Positions 27,071 through 36,150 of a stretch of 64,000 bases of DNA are shown in pieces. The DNA is from Natranaerobius thermophilus JW/NM-WN-LF. Lineage in GTDB: Bacteria > Bacillota > Natranaerobiia > Natranaerobiales > Natranaerobiaceae. A program made the position numbers and the translations under genes. The notes under the pieces are model-generated. The model ran no database searches. It was given only the letters and a program-made list of their open reading frames with translations, and had not been told where the DNA came from. The stretch lies in assembly GCF_000020005.1 (NCBI RefSeq), contig NC_010718.1:1369001-1433000 (forward strand), read 5' to 3'. The stretch's first letter is position 1. Each line of letters starts with the position of its first letter.

Positions 27071-28057
27071 TTGGAAAGATATAAAAAGGCCCAGTCTATA
27101 AATACAGACTATGAATTGATCCCTAAAGAGAAAGATGAGGGATTGAGGCTGGATCTGTACTTAAGTGAACAGATCGAGGACTTAAGCCGAAGTAAAGCAA
27201 AAATGTTAATAAACAATAACAGTGTGATGGTAAATGACAATTGGGTTAAGGCTAGCTATTCCATTACCTCTGGAGATGTGGTAAAAGTGGACACTCAATT
27301 AATTCAATCTGAGATAACTCTAATTCCCCAGTCTATACCCTTAGATATTGTCTACGAAGATGAATATCTTTTGGTTGTCAATAAGCCGAGAAATATGGTA
27401 GTTCATCCTGGAGCCGGGAACTATCGAGATACCATGGTTAATGCTCTATTATATCATTGTCAAAATTTATCAGATGGTACTTCTTACGAGAGACCCGGTA
27501 TTGTACATCGCTTGGACAAGGATACTTCTGGTTTGTTGGTAGTTGCAAAGCAAAATGAAACCCATGATATTTTATCGGAGGAAATCAAAAACAGGCGTGT
27601 AGCCAGAACTTATTTAGCACTAGTTATAGGAGACTTTTCCAAGAAGAAAGCTACAATTGATTTACCAATAGGAAGAGATCCCAGAAACAGGAAAAAAATG
27701 GCTGTAGTTCATGGAGGAAAGAGAGCAATTACGAAAGTTGAGATGTTGCGAAGTTTTCAAAATCCCGAAAAAATATCTTATTTGAAATGCTCTTTAGAGA
27801 CCGGACGCACTCATCAGATTAGAGTACATTTAAGCCATTTAGGTTATCCCCTTTTAGGTGACCCAGTTTATAGAGGAAAAACCGGAAAAAACGTAGATAT
27901 AGATAAAAATTTAACAGGGCAGGCTCTTCACTCTTTTTCCTTAGCATTTACTCATCCTGTATTTAAAAAGACTATGGTTTTTAGAGCTCCCCTGCCCTCA
28001 GATATGATGAACCTGATTTCTAAACTAACCAGAAGTGACAAAACCAATTTTAGATAA
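27071..28057 (+). CDS. rluD: RluA/RluD-family 23S rRNA pseudouridine synthase
   Basis: Makes pseudouridine in 23S rRNA. 328 residues: an N-terminal S4 domain (LDLYLSEQIEDLSRSKAKML) followed by the catalytic domain with HRLDKDTSGLLVVAK (catalytic Asp), TYLALV and GRTHQIRVHL. I choose TTG 27071, six bases after GGGAGGG; GTG 27041 overlaps the lspA stop but has no binding site. Exact target position (RluD versus YlyB type) is inferred from family. Confidence 0.93.
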   Translation: MERYKKAQSINTDYELIPKEKDEGLRLDLYLSEQIEDLSRSKAKMLINNNSVMVNDNWVKASYSITSGDVVKVDTQLIQSEITLIPQSIPLDIVYEDEYLLVVNKPRNMVVHPGAGNYRDTMVNALLYHCQNLSDGTSYERPGIVHRLDKDTSGLLVVAKQNETHDILSEEIKNRRVARTYLALVIGDFSKKKATIDLPIGRDPRNRKKMAVVHGGKRAITKVEMLRSFQNPEKISYLKCSLETGRTHQIRVHLSHLGYPLLGDPVYRGKTGKNVDIDKNLTGQALHSFSLAFTHPVFKKTMVFRAPLPSDMMNLISKLTRSDKTNFR

Positions 28058-28081
28058 AAAATGATTTCAAATTATATTGAA

Positions 28082-29821
28082 TTAGTTGGAGTCAGTTTGT
28101 GGTAACTTTGGATCCACATATAAAGTCTTGTGATTATCATAAATTACCATTCCTGGTTTTGCTCCTTTGGGTTTTCTGACGTTTTTAATTTGAGTGTAAT
28201 CCACAGGTACATTTTCAGAGTTTCTAGCTTTAGAATGGTATGCCGCAACTTGTGCAGCTTCAAGGATAGTTGCTTCCGGAATATTATCACCTTTAACAAT
28301 TACATGAGTTCCTGCAATTTCCTTGGTGTGAAACCAAGTGTCGTTTTTGGAAGCCTTCTTTAACGTTAAGCGATCGTTCTGTTTATTGTTTTTTCCTACC
28401 ATAATTGTAAAACCATCACTAGAAGTATATTTGATAAAATCACCTTCACTACCTCGAGGGGCTTTTTCTCGGTCTTTAGTTTGTTTCTTTAAGTAACCTT
28501 GCTCCATTAGCTCCTGCCTAATGTCTTTTAGTTCCTCCAATTTAGCTGCTTCATCGACTTGGAATAGTAAGCCTTCCAAATAAGAAATTTCCTGCCTGGT
28601 TTTCTTTATCTCAGTTCCTAGTTTTTTGATACGATTGGTGCATTTTTTAAATTTTTTAAAGTAATGGTCAATGTTTTCTCCTGGAGTTTTAGATGGGTCG
28701 ATTTTAATTCCTAGTAGTTTGGGAGGATCTTGATAATAATCGTAAACTTCTACTGTTTCGGTATGTGCATTATTAACTAAATGATAATTAGCACTTAAGA
28801 GTTCACCATATTTTTTGTATTTAGTACCACCTTCCGAAGTTTCATATTCCTTTGTTTGTTTTTTAAGTTTTTTTCTTGCTTTTTTAGCTGCTCCGGATAG
28901 TTTTTTCTTTAGTTGTGATTTTAATTGCTTAGCCAGTTCTTCTTGTCCCTTATAATGAGCAAAATCATCTATTGCTTGATTTAATGTATCGTACTCGACT
29001 AATTTAAAATTATCAGTATTATAAAATCTATTATCCCAATAAACATCCTTCATCTCAGTTGTGGTTTTGTCATAAACAATAACAGGTTGATATGACAGGG
29101 ACATTATATCATTTATAATTTTTTCCCAAATATTATACAGCTCGTTAGCTTCTACACCTTCTGGGTAGGTAGTATTTATTATTTGCTTTGATAAAAAGGG
29201 ACTTACTCCTAAAAAGTTATCAAAAAACAGTTTATCTATTTGATTTTGGTATTGAGATAATAGTTTATTAAACTTATCTTTATCTAGATTTTCAGAAAAG
29301 GGATCTAGTTTATCTGGAGCTGGTGGTCGTTCAAATAGGGTCCCCGGCACTAATTCTCTTTGATCAGAGGCAGAGAGTTCTCTTTGAATACGCCTTAAAG
29401 CATCCATAATTCTCTTTGTTTTTTTATTGACTAAAATCACATTACTGTGCTTACCCATTATTTCACAAGTTAACAGGAATTCTTCGGTCAAATCAAACTC
29501 ATCCCTGCGTTTTATGTGAATATCAACTATCCGATCACCATGATACTGAACAATATCGGTAATTTTTCCTCCAACTAAAAATTTACGCAAAAACATACAA
29601 AATGAGCTGGGAGAAGCCGGGTTTTCCAGTTTCTTTTCAGTTAGATTCACGCGACAGTACTTGGGATGAGCACTTAATAACAACGTGTTCTGGCCACTTC
29701 TTCCATATAATTTTAGAGTAATAACTTCTTTTTGAGGTTGATGAATTTGGTTAATTTTAGAACCAATTATTTTTTGTAACTCGCCTACAATTCCTCTGAT
29801 GGTAAAACCGTCTATTGGCAT
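28082..29821 (-). CDS. rqcH: Rqc2 homologue RqcH (NFACT, FbpA-like)
   Basis: Ribosome quality control factor that adds alanine tails to nascent chains on stalled 50S subunits. 579 residues. The N-terminal NFACT-N domain starts MPIDGFTIRGIVGEL, the middle is coiled coil (about 300-430), and the C-terminal NFACT-R (DUF814) domain includes NDTWFHTKEIAGTHVIVKG and AAYHSKARNSENVPVDYT. Its minus orientation differs from its neighbours and it has its own promoter. Order rqcH, P-ATPase, yicC matches Bacillus yloA-yloB-yloC. Confidence 0.95.
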   Translation of the reverse strand: MPIDGFTIRGIVGELQKIIGSKINQIHQPQKEVITLKLYGRSGQNTLLLSAHPKYCRVNLTEKKLENPASPSSFCMFLRKFLVGGKITDIVQYHGDRIVDIHIKRRDEFDLTEEFLLTCEIMGKHSNVILVNKKTKRIMDALRRIQRELSASDQRELVPGTLFERPPAPDKLDPFSENLDKDKFNKLLSQYQNQIDKLFFDNFLGVSPFLSKQIINTTYPEGVEANELYNIWEKIINDIMSLSYQPVIVYDKTTTEMKDVYWDNRFYNTDNFKLVEYDTLNQAIDDFAHYKGQEELAKQLKSQLKKKLSGAAKKARKKLKKQTKEYETSEGGTKYKKYGELLSANYHLVNNAHTETVEVYDYYQDPPKLLGIKIDPSKTPGENIDHYFKKFKKCTNRIKKLGTEIKKTRQEISYLEGLLFQVDEAAKLEELKDIRQELMEQGYLKKQTKDREKAPRGSEGDFIKYTSSDGFTIMVGKNNKQNDRLTLKKASKNDTWFHTKEIAGTHVIVKGDNIPEATILEAAQVAAYHSKARNSENVPVDYTQIKNVRKPKGAKPGMVIYDNHKTLYVDPKLPQTDSN

Positions 29822-29854
29822 TAGATTGTTCCCTCCGTTTCAAGTATCAATTAG

Positions 29855-29883
29855 AGTATAAATGGTATTAAAGATCGGGTCAA
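29855..29883 (-). promoter_or_regulatory. Promoter for rqcH
   Basis: On the minus strand, TTGACC (29878-29883), 17 bases, TATACT (29855-29860). It lies about 34 bases before the rqcH start codon. Confidence 0.78.
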
Positions 29884-29966
29884 ATTTTACCCTTGATAAA
29901 AGTATTATTTTTAAATTTATGTAATAGGAATTAGGAGTAGCCGGTTTATTTGGAGGGGGAACATCT

Positions 29967-32606
29967 ATGTCATTTTATTTTGTATCAACTAAAGATGTGG
30001 CGAAAGAGCTTAATACAAATATTGAGCAAGGATTAACTACCAATGAAGCTCACAAGCGACAAGGTCAATATGGTGACAATGTTTTACCCACTGATAAGGG
30101 TGTCAAATGGTGGGATGTTTTAATAGATCAATTTCGAGATTTTATGGTTCTGGTTTTACTGGTTGCTACTTTAATATCAGGTCTGTTAGGTGAGTATACA
30201 GATGCAGTAACTATTATAGCAATTGTGTTCTTGAATGCCATACTAGGTTTTTATCAGGAATATAAAGCAGAGCAGTCACTAGATGCTTTAAAACAATTGA
30301 CTGCACCTAAATCGTGGGTTATCAGGGATAATCAATATCAAGAAGTTTATGCCCTGGATTTGGTTCCAGGAGATGTGGTTTTTATTGATACGGGTTCAAG
30401 AGTGCCAGCAGATTTACGTTTAATAGAAGAACAAGGCCTAGAGATAACAGAAGCTGAACTAACAGGAGAGTCGGTACCTGTTAAGAAACACACTGATACA
30501 CTAAATTTTTATCCCGACTCAACCGGCGATATTTCTAATATGGCTTTTATGGGGACCATGGTATCTAAAGGAACTGCAAAAGGAGTGGTTACGGGTACCG
30601 GCCAAGATACGGAAATGGGACAGATAGCATATATGCTGTCGGAAAAAGACGACGCAGAAGAAACACCTTTACAAAAACGCCTGGCTTACTTAGGTAAGAT
30701 TCTCGTCACAGTTTGCCTGGTAGTTTGTCTATTAGTTGCCATTCTTGGAATATTTAGAGGAGAACCTGTATATAAAATGTTCATGGCTGGTGTCAGTCTA
30801 GCCGTAGCAGCTATACCAGAAGGGCTGCCTGCTGTCGTTACTATAGCTTTAGCAGTAGGTGTTCAAAGAATGATGAAGCGGAAAGCTCTAGTCAGGAAAT
30901 TACCTGCCGTTGAAACCCTGGGTTCTGCTACTGTTATTTGTGCAGATAAAACAGGTACATTGACTACTAACGAAATGAAAGTTGATGAAATATATGCTCC
31001 TGATGAGCCTGAGGCCCTGAAAATGTGTCATAAAATAGCTATTCTATGTAATCACTCGGTTTATGAAGAAGGACGTGGAATAGTAAGGGGAGAACCCACG
31101 GAAAAGGCTTTGATGGCAAAAGCTTTAGATGAAGGGTACTCTCCGGACCAACTCTTGACTTACTATTCCTTTTTGGATGAATTACAATTTGATTCTGATA
31201 GAAAACGGATGAGTGTGTTTTATCAGATAGATGGTAAAGGTTGGGAGTCCCAAGAAAGTATATTATTAGTAACTAAAGGTGCTCCTGAAATGATTTTGCC
31301 TAGATGTACTCAAATTCATGGAGACAAAGCTCCTCAGAAGCTAACTGAATCCAAGTCCCAAGAAATTTTCAAGGAAAATGAAAACATGGCCAATAATGCT
31401 TTACGAAACATTGCCATGGGTTATAAATATATCACAAGGGAGCAATACGAACGCTATAAACACAATTTGGCAGATCTGGAGTCCCAATTAACTTTTGTAG
31501 GTATAATAGGTTTATTGGATCCCCCTAGAGAAAAAGTGAAATATTCAATTACTAGATGTTTGAGAGCTGGAGTTAAAACTAAGATGATTACAGGTGATCA
31601 TAAAGCCACAGCTGTTGCCATTGCAAAGAAAATCAATCTTCTTAACGAGGAAAATGGTAAAGTCATGGAAGGGAAAGAGCTAGACAATATTAGTGATGAC
31701 AAATTAGCTCAGATTATTGACAGAATAAAAGTTTTTGCCCGGGTGTCTCCAAAACATAAGTTGAGAATAGTAACGGCATTAAAAAGGCAAGGTAATATAG
31801 TAGCCATGACAGGAGACGGGATTAATGATGCGCCTGCTATTAAATCGGCTGATATTGGAATTTCTATGGGTGTCACGGGAACTGATGTAACTAAAGGAGC
31901 TGCTGAGCTAATCCTGGCAGATGATAACTTTGCCACTATAGAATCAGCTATTGAGGAAGGTCGGGGGATTTACGACAATATAAAGAAATTTATTAAGTTC
32001 TTATTAGCATGTAATTTTGGTGAAATATTGACAATGTTCTTTGCCATGTTGATTGGTTTGCCATTACCTTTGAAACCAATTCAAATCTTATGGGTTAATT
32101 TAGTGACAGACGGCTTCCCTGCCATAGCCCTAGGGGTAGCTCCAAAAGAAGATGATCTCATGCAGAGAAAACCAAAATCACCTCAGGAAAGTATTTTTTC
32201 CGGTGGTTTATTTGAATCTATAGTTGGGCGTGGATTCTTGATTAGCCTAGTAAGTGTATTTGCTTTTATGCGTGGTTTGGAGTTTACACCTCACTCAATT
32301 GATTTTGCCAGAACTATGGCTTTCAGTACTCTAGTTGTTAGTCAGTTGCTATTTGTTTTTGAATGTCAAAATTTAAAGGGAGGCTTTACTTTATCTAAAA
32401 TATTTAAGACCCCTCAAGTGATGGGAGCTGTCTTACTATCCTTCGCCCTGTTTTGTGCAGTGATCTATTTAGAACCTCTGGCTACTATATTTGATACCTA
32501 TCGTTTGAGTTGGGAACACTGGTCGGTAATTTTTGTTCTGTCATTAATCCCTACGATTATTAGCTACTTACTAAAACAGATACCTAGAATTTTGACAATT
32601 AAATAG
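29967..32606 (+). CDS. Calcium-translocating P-type ATPase (SERCA-like, YloB type)
   Basis: Membrane pump exporting Ca2+ at the cost of ATP. 879 residues, about ten membrane segments. Actuator motif TGES near residue 165, phosphorylation motif DKTGT near 327, KGAPE in the nucleotide domain and TGDGINDAPA in the P domain. Ion-site signatures PEGLP in M4, the conserved Asn/Glu of M5 (ACNFGEI) and NLVTDG in M6 are of Ca2+ type rather than Na+/K+. TTGATA at 29893 may be its -35 but the -10 is poor. Bacillus YloB is a sporulation-linked Ca2+ ATPase. Confidence 0.93.
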   Translation: MSFYFVSTKDVAKELNTNIEQGLTTNEAHKRQGQYGDNVLPTDKGVKWWDVLIDQFRDFMVLVLLVATLISGLLGEYTDAVTIIAIVFLNAILGFYQEYKAEQSLDALKQLTAPKSWVIRDNQYQEVYALDLVPGDVVFIDTGSRVPADLRLIEEQGLEITEAELTGESVPVKKHTDTLNFYPDSTGDISNMAFMGTMVSKGTAKGVVTGTGQDTEMGQIAYMLSEKDDAEETPLQKRLAYLGKILVTVCLVVCLLVAILGIFRGEPVYKMFMAGVSLAVAAIPEGLPAVVTIALAVGVQRMMKRKALVRKLPAVETLGSATVICADKTGTLTTNEMKVDEIYAPDEPEALKMCHKIAILCNHSVYEEGRGIVRGEPTEKALMAKALDEGYSPDQLLTYYSFLDELQFDSDRKRMSVFYQIDGKGWESQESILLVTKGAPEMILPRCTQIHGDKAPQKLTESKSQEIFKENENMANNALRNIAMGYKYITREQYERYKHNLADLESQLTFVGIIGLLDPPREKVKYSITRCLRAGVKTKMITGDHKATAVAIAKKINLLNEENGKVMEGKELDNISDDKLAQIIDRIKVFARVSPKHKLRIVTALKRQGNIVAMTGDGINDAPAIKSADIGISMGVTGTDVTKGAAELILADDNFATIESAIEEGRGIYDNIKKFIKFLLACNFGEILTMFFAMLIGLPLPLKPIQILWVNLVTDGFPAIALGVAPKEDDLMQRKPKSPQESIFSGGLFESIVGRGFLISLVSVFAFMRGLEFTPHSIDFARTMAFSTLVVSQLLFVFECQNLKGGFTLSKIFKTPQVMGAVLLSFALFCAVIYLEPLATIFDTYRLSWEHWSVIFVLSLIPTIISYLLKQIPRILTIK

Positions 32607-32620
32607 TGATTAAATATAAT
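32592..32620 (+). promoter_or_regulatory. Perfect-consensus sigma-A promoter before yicC
   Basis: TTGACA at 32592-32597, exactly 17 bases, TATAAT at 32615-32620. The -35 lies inside the last codons of the ATPase gene. It should drive yicC strongly and independently of the pump gene. Confidence 0.85.
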
Positions 32621-32685
32621 CAAATCGGCTAGAATTAATTAAATAGAGTTATATAACAGTTGTATCACACAAGGGGGCTCCAAAA

Positions 32686-33561
32686 TTGTACAGCATGACA
32701 GGATTTGGTAGTGGTGATATCTCAGCTCCTGAAATGGAGGGAAAAGTTGACGTTAAAACCCTTAATCACAAATACTTGGATATTAATGTGAAAGGGCCTA
32801 AGGAACTGTTTTCTTTAGAGGATAAAATTAGACAAGAAATTTCTCGGAAAGTGGCCAGAGGTAGAGTTGAAGTTAGGTTTAAAATCCATTTTACAGATCA
32901 ACAAAACATTGAAGCCAAGTTTAATAAATCTCTGGCAGAAAGTTACTGGCAAGGATTGCAAGAGCTTAAAAAATTAACGGGAGAGGCTGAACAGCCGCTA
33001 CTTCCAGTTTTGGCAAAAATGCCTGAAGTTTTTTCTCTAGAGCAATCCGATATAGACGAAGAGAGTGCCTGGGAGGCTATATATCATGGCATTTTAGAAG
33101 CATTAGATGAAGTAGTGGAAATGAAAGAGCGAGAAGGTAAGAAATTAAAAACTGATATCATTGATCAGAGCAAGCATTTACAAGAGATTGTTTCAGAAAT
33201 AGATAATAGAAAGTCTTATTCTGAAAACAAAGGATATGAAAGATTGACTCAACGCCTAAGCGAACTTTTAAGCGAACACGACATTGATGAAAATCGTATT
33301 ATTCAAGAAGCAGCAATTTATTCGGATAAAGCTAATATAGATGAAGAGCTGGTTCGCATGCATAGTCACCTCAATCAAATAGAACAGTTTGTAGAGGAAG
33401 AAGGTGCTATAGGGAAAAAACTTGATTTCCTAGTTCAAGAAATGATTAGAGAAATTAATACTATTGCTTCAAAATCCAATGATGAAATTATTTCAAAGTT
33501 AGTAATCGAAGCCAAGAGTATTATAGAAAAAATTAGAGAACAGGTGCAGAATGTAGAATGA
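32686..33561 (+). CDS. yicC: YicC/YloC family endoribonuclease
   Basis: Cytoplasmic protein; E. coli YicC is reported to be an endoribonuclease acting in small RNA turnover. 291 residues with YSMTGFGSGD at the N-terminus, DVKTLNHKYLDINV, and the C-terminal DUF1732 part GKKLDFLVQEMIREINTIAS with KSIIEKIREQVQN. The start is TTG 32686 after AGGGGG. Preceded by a perfect-consensus promoter. Confidence 0.95.
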   Translation: MYSMTGFGSGDISAPEMEGKVDVKTLNHKYLDINVKGPKELFSLEDKIRQEISRKVARGRVEVRFKIHFTDQQNIEAKFNKSLAESYWQGLQELKKLTGEAEQPLLPVLAKMPEVFSLEQSDIDEESAWEAIYHGILEALDEVVEMKEREGKKLKTDIIDQSKHLQEIVSEIDNRKSYSENKGYERLTQRLSELLSEHDIDENRIIQEAAIYSDKANIDEELVRMHSHLNQIEQFVEEEGAIGKKLDFLVQEMIREINTIASKSNDEIISKLVIEAKSIIEKIREQVQNVE

Positions 33562-33581
33562 TTGAGAATATTAAAGACAAC

Positions 33582-33611
33582 TTGCATTATTCCTATATTT
33601 TAAGCTATACT
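33582..33611 (+). promoter_or_regulatory. Promoter for remA-gmk-rpoZ-coaBC
   Basis: TTGCAT at 33582-33587, an 18-base spacer, TATACT at 33606-33611, in the gap after yicC. Confidence 0.72.
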
Positions 33612-33655
33612 AGAGGTATGCATGATATGGGAAGACTAAAAAAGGAGGAGATGAC

Positions 33656-33925
33656 GTGTCAATTAAACTTGTAAACATAGGATTCGGAAACATAGTATCC
33701 GCAAACAGGATTGTGGCTATAGTGAGTCCTGAGTCAGCTCCAATTAAGAGGATTGTAACAGAAGGTAGAGATCGGGGAATGTTAATCGATGCCACATATG
33801 GTAGGCGAACTAGAGCAGTTGTGATCACCGATAGTGATCATGTTATTTTATCAGCTGTTCAACCGGAAACAGTTAAACAAAGACTACACACTGATTCCTC
33901 AGAGGACGATGAAGAAATAAATTAA
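33656..33925 (+). CDS. remA: DUF370/RemA-family DNA-binding regulator
   Basis: In Bacillus, RemA activates biofilm matrix and osmoprotection genes by wrapping DNA as a ring-shaped oligomer. 89 residues. [20 protein letters not shown] and the basic [17 protein letters not shown] are highly conserved in the family. The start is GTG 33656, following AAAGGAGGAG. Lies between yicC and gmk as ylzA does in Bacillus. The regulon here is unknown. Confidence 0.95.
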   Translation: MSIKLVNIGFGNIVSANRIVAIVSPESAPIKRIVTEGRDRGMLIDATYGRRTRAVVITDSDHVILSAVQPETVKQRLHTDSSEDDEEIN

Positions 33926-33943
33926 ATATAGGTGGGACAAACT

Positions 33944-34558
33944 ATGAAAAAAGAAGGTTTACTAGTAGTTCTTTCTGGTCCATCAGGAGTAGGAAAAGGT
34001 ACTATTTGTGATCATTTACTTGATAAATACTCGGATTTGGAATATTCTATCTCTATGACTACCAGATCTCCAAGAGCTGGAGAAATCCATGGAGAAGATT
34101 ATTACTTTGTTTCGAAAAGTGAATTTCAAGAAATGATCGCTGATGATGAATTTTTAGAGTGGGCAGAAGTATTTGGTAATTATTACGGGACACCAAGAAA
34201 ATTTGTCAACTCTAAACTTAGAGAAGGTAAAAGTGTTGTCTTAGAAATTGATATTCAAGGAGCATTACAGGTAAAGCAACGATGTCCAAATGGTGTATTT
34301 ATTTTCTTATTACCACCATCCTTGGATGAATTACACAAGCGTATCCGAAAGCGGGGAACTGAACAAGATAAGGATATGCAGACGCGATTAACGGCAGCAA
34401 AAAATGAAATTAAAACTGTACATCAATACGACTATGCAGTTGTTAATAATAATATAGGTGACACTGCTGACTTGATTTATTCAGTTATCAAAGCTGAAAA
34501 ATGCAGTGTTAGCAGGGTTGGACAAAAACTCGTTAAAGAGGTGATAGATAATGAATGA
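33944..34558 (+). CDS. gmk: Guanylate kinase
   Basis: Phosphorylates GMP to GDP. 204 residues from ATG 33944, eight bases after AGGTGGG; a GTG at 33932 would lie inside that binding site. P-loop SGPSGVGKGT, GMP-binding TTRSPRAGEIHGEDY, and the lid region KRIRKRGTE. The 3' end overlaps rpoZ by eight bases, so the two are probably translated together. Confidence 0.97.
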   Translation: MKKEGLLVVLSGPSGVGKGTICDHLLDKYSDLEYSISMTTRSPRAGEIHGEDYYFVSKSEFQEMIADDEFLEWAEVFGNYYGTPRKFVNSKLREGKSVVLEIDIQGALQVKQRCPNGVFIFLLPPSLDELHKRIRKRGTEQDKDMQTRLTAAKNEIKTVHQYDYAVVNNNIGDTADLIYSVIKAEKCSVSRVGQKLVKEVIDNE

Positions 34559-34742
34559 ACCTGCAGTTGATAACTTAGTAGAACAGGTGGAGAGTAAGTA
34601 CTCTCTGGTTATTGCTGTTGCCAAGCGAGCAAGGGAGATAGTGGATGGCTCTCCTTCTTTAGTTGAGAACAAATCACCAAAAAGTGTTACTGTAGCCCTA
34701 AAAGAAATTGATGCGAATAAGCTAAATTATCATAAAAAGTAG
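34551..34742 (+). CDS. rpoZ: RNA polymerase omega subunit
   Basis: Small subunit that stabilises RNA polymerase by binding beta-prime. 63 residues with YSLVIAVAKRAREIVDG and a later VTVALKEI motif. Starts inside gmk (ATGA overlap region of eight bases) with GAGGTG upstream. The gmk-rpoZ-coaBC order is conserved in Firmicutes. Confidence 0.95.
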   Translation: MNEPAVDNLVEQVESKYSLVIAVAKRAREIVDGSPSLVENKSPKSVTVALKEIDANKLNYHKK

Positions 34743-34771
34743 AGCTGAACAAGGAAAGAGGGGCGAGTATA

Positions 34772-36001
34772 GTGTCTGACCAAAGACAAGGTAATATTTT
34801 AGTTGCAGTTACAGGTGGGATTGCAGCTTATAAAAGCGTGGAAATTTGCAGCCGCTTGAGAAAAGCCGGTTTTAATGTAAAGGTTATGATGACTGAATCT
34901 GCAAAAGAATTCGTTACACCCCTTACTTTTGAAACAGTAACCCAAAATCCCGTGGCTTCTGATATGTTTTCTAGAGAAGCAAATTGGGACGTAGAACACA
35001 TTAGTTGGGCCCAGTGGTGTGATTTAGTGTTAATCTGTCCTGCAACCGCAAATATTATTGGCAAGTTAGTTTCTGGAGTGTGTGATGATTTTGTTTCCAC
35101 TACTTTAATAGCTAGCAAAGCCCACTGTATGATTGCTCCAGCAATGAATACGGGTATGTATCAGCATCCCGCTGTTCAAGATAATTTGTCTAAGTTGGAA
35201 CAATACGGATACCAGATTATTGATCCGGATTCTGGTAAATTAGCTTGTGGTGATGAAGGAAAAGGCCGTCTAGCTCCTGTAGAACAAATAGTTGATCAGG
35301 TGGCTAATTTTTTTGATAAAGAAGCAGCTGATCCAAGTCCAGGACAAATGTTAAGAGGATATACTGTTATGGTGACTGCGGGTGCCACGATGGAAAAACT
35401 AGACCCGGTCCGATACTTAACTAATCCAAGTTCCGGGAAAATGGGTTACTCAATTGCCCAAGCTGCAGTAAATGACGGCGCTCATGTAATACTAATTTCT
35501 GCTTCCACTAGTTTAACACCACCAGAAGGGGTCGAATTGATCTCAGTTACATCAGCAAGGGATATGTATGAACAGGTTATGGCGAATTTGGATAGATCAG
35601 ATGTGATTATAAAAACTGCAGCAGTCAGTGATTATCGCCCCCAGGAAACTTACCACAATAAATTAAAGAAAGAAAATCAGCAGGATGATCAATATCAGTT
35701 GACTCTAGTCCGTAATCCTGACATATTAAAGGAAGTTGGCGAAAAAAAAGGTGATAAGCTTGTCATTGGCTTTGCTGCAGAAACTGACAATATTTACGAG
35801 CATGCGAGAGCTAAATTAACTAAAAAGAACTTGGATATGATAGTTGTAAATGATATCAGTTCCGATAAAGCAGGTTTTGGAAAAGATATAAATACTGTAA
35901 CTCTGTTTTTTGAGGATGGCTCCTGTAAAGAATTAGATACCATGTCAAAGTTAGAATTAGCCGAGCATCTTCTAGCTGAAATTGAGAACTTATTAAATTG
36001 A
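34772..36001 (+). CDS. coaBC: Bifunctional phosphopantothenoylcysteine decarboxylase / phosphopantothenate-cysteine ligase
   Basis: Two consecutive steps of coenzyme A synthesis; with coaD in this window it supplies the route to CoA and to the ACP prosthetic group. 409 residues. The CoaC half has VTGGIAAYK, the active-site His in HISWAQW, and PAMNTGMY. The CoaB half has VTAGATMEKLDPVRYLTNPS and the conserved KLKKE. The start is GTG 34772 after AGAGGGGCGAG. Its stop codon lies in a long hairpin. Confidence 0.96.
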   Translation: MSDQRQGNILVAVTGGIAAYKSVEICSRLRKAGFNVKVMMTESAKEFVTPLTFETVTQNPVASDMFSREANWDVEHISWAQWCDLVLICPATANIIGKLVSGVCDDFVSTTLIASKAHCMIAPAMNTGMYQHPAVQDNLSKLEQYGYQIIDPDSGKLACGDEGKGRLAPVEQIVDQVANFFDKEAADPSPGQMLRGYTVMVTAGATMEKLDPVRYLTNPSSGKMGYSIAQAAVNDGAHVILISASTSLTPPEGVELISVTSARDMYEQVMANLDRSDVIIKTAAVSDYRPQETYHNKLKKENQQDDQYQLTLVRNPDILKEVGEKKGDKLVIGFAAETDNIYEHARAKLTKKNLDMIVVNDISSDKAGFGKDINTVTLFFEDGSCKELDTMSKLELAEHLLAEIENLLN

Positions 36002-36027
36002 CCGACCTGGGATAGGTCGGTCAATTT
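35995..36027 (+). terminator. Hairpin terminator at the end of coaBC
   Basis: A perfect 14-bp stem (AAATTGACCGACCT with AGGTCGGTCAATTT) around GGGAT, starting before the coaBC stop. The following T run is only three bases, so termination may be partial. Confidence 0.75.
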
Positions 36028-36046
36028 AATAGCTAGGTTGTATTAA

Positions 36047-36074
36047 AGTTGAATGTGGATAGTTGAATATTGAT
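36047..36074 (+). repeat. Tandem 14-base repeat before priA
   Basis: AGTTGAATGTGGAT followed at once by AGTTGAATATTGAT; 12 of 14 positions agree. The second copy runs into the inverted repeat that follows. Confidence 0.5.
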
Positions 36075-36097
36075 AACTGTAAATATTACAGTATCAA
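36070..36097. repeat. Operator-like inverted repeat before priA
   Basis: TTGATA-a-CTGTAA on the left and TTACAG-TATCAA on the right, with ATA in the centre. The arms match exactly apart from one extra A. A second CTGTAAA/TTTACAG dyad lies at 38407-38426 after priA. Confidence 0.5.
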
Positions 36098-36150
36098 CAA
36101 CTAAATATAACAGCACCAATGTTAAAAACTGGGGGAGGTTTTAAGGGTTT

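Noticed and set aside
29893-29925. Promoter for the P-type ATPase from TTGATA
   Set aside because: No acceptable -10 at 16-18 bases; only TATGTA at 19 bases.
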